A stretch of DNA of 64,000 bases, taken from assembly GCA_903632075.3 (NCBI GenBank), contig CAHIKZ030000028.1, positions 412,501-476,500 on the forward strand, written 5' to 3'. Below, piece by piece: positions 63,800 to 64,000 of the stretch. A model generated the notes under the pieces. That model saw nothing but the letters and a program-made list of their open reading frames with translations. It was not told the DNA's origin and did no database searches. The translations under genes were made by a program, and so were the position numbers. Within the stretch, counting starts at the first letter, position 1. Each line of letters starts with the position of its first letter. This DNA comes from Acanthosepion pharaonis. Its lineage: Eukaryota; Mollusca; Cephalopoda; Sepiida; Sepiidae.

Positions 63800-64000
63800 A
63801 GGTAGTGTAATAGTGTCTCAAAAGGAGAAATTAACAAGCCAACTTTGAATTCCAGTCAAGTTTGTTGCATTCATTTTTACAGAATATCATTGGAAAAGGT
63901 AAGAATCTATCCCTCCTCCTACCATAGATATAGTAAATAGAAGGGCTGCTAGGGCTCCCTTGACATGAGGGTGGCAACTAATCTAGAAGAAGGAAAATTA
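63800..64000 (+). mobile_element. tRNA-like SINE copy, cut by the window end
   Basis: AGGTAGTGTAATAGTGTCTC head, CCAACTTTGAATTCCAGTC B box, GTTGCATTCATTTTTACAG, TTGGAAAAGGTAAGAATC body. It continues with a 3' extension like that of 14781-15182 (AACTAATCTAGAAGAAGG). Confidence 0.7.

Overview
The window looks like repeat-saturated nuclear DNA of an animal, most likely a coleoid cephalopod (octopus-like). The evidence is strong A+T bias, dozens of (TA)n, (CA)n and (GA)n tracts, several tRNA-like SINE families, Penelope-like retroelement (PLE) pieces with GIY-YIG endonuclease coding sequence, RTE-like and CR1/Jockey-like LINE remnants, and mariner and Tigger-like DNA transposon relics. The assignment rests on repeat style, not on a host gene. 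I see no convincing host gene, no functional RNA gene and nothing prokaryotic. Almost all open frames are shadows of simple repeats or decayed transposable-element (TE) coding sequence.

Layout. 0-3 kb: tRNA-SINE fragments, LINE 3' ends and an inverted 'twin' element with a target-site duplication (TSD). 4-5 kb: a tRNA-Ser/Leu-like SINE head. 7.07-8.18 kb: a PLE GIY-YIG frame between 258-bp inverted arms. 9.6-11 kb: a SINE, an inverted PLE 3' end and a foldback. 12-17.4 kb: LINE remnants, SINEs, a mariner relic, a PLE 3' end, a second inverted twin with an 11-bp TSD and a zinc-finger remnant. 17.8-18.5 kb: an LTR-like repeat. 21.4-24.2 kb: a PLE fragment, two LINE reverse transcriptase (RT) fragments and a Tigger-like element. 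24.7-30.1 kb: SINEs, a 5S-headed SINE, PLE and gag-like pieces. 31.5-34.2 kb: a mariner relic, a possible exon and a MITE. 35-39.6 kb: two copies of an LTR-like element (one carrying three tandem GC-rich hairpin modules) around a full-length 5S-derived SINE head. 40-47.9 kb: hairpins, LINE fragments, a 31-bp minisatellite running into nested palindromes, and a 48-bp minisatellite. 48-54.6 kb: a direct repeat pair, a CR1/Jockey-like RT pseudogene, SINE pairs, a third inverted twin and an RTE-like fragment. 55-60 kb: a 400-bp direct duplication around a mariner relic, LINE ends, a gag zinc knuckle and an (AAT)n array. 62.5-64 kb: more PLE 3' ends and a GIY-YIG tail.

The main unifying signal is a bipartite RNA-like motif: a CTGANGA-type core, one unpaired base, a short hairpin, then GAAAC. 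It resembles a hammerhead ribozyme core. It recurs in several unrelated-looking repeat families, and its hairpin stem is kept by compensatory changes. Many copies lie in inverted head-to-head pairs, two of which are bounded by TSDs and so integrated as a unit. This fits PLE biology, where hammerhead motifs in pseudo-LTRs are known, but here similar motifs also sit in SINE-like elements. Catalysis is inferred, not shown.
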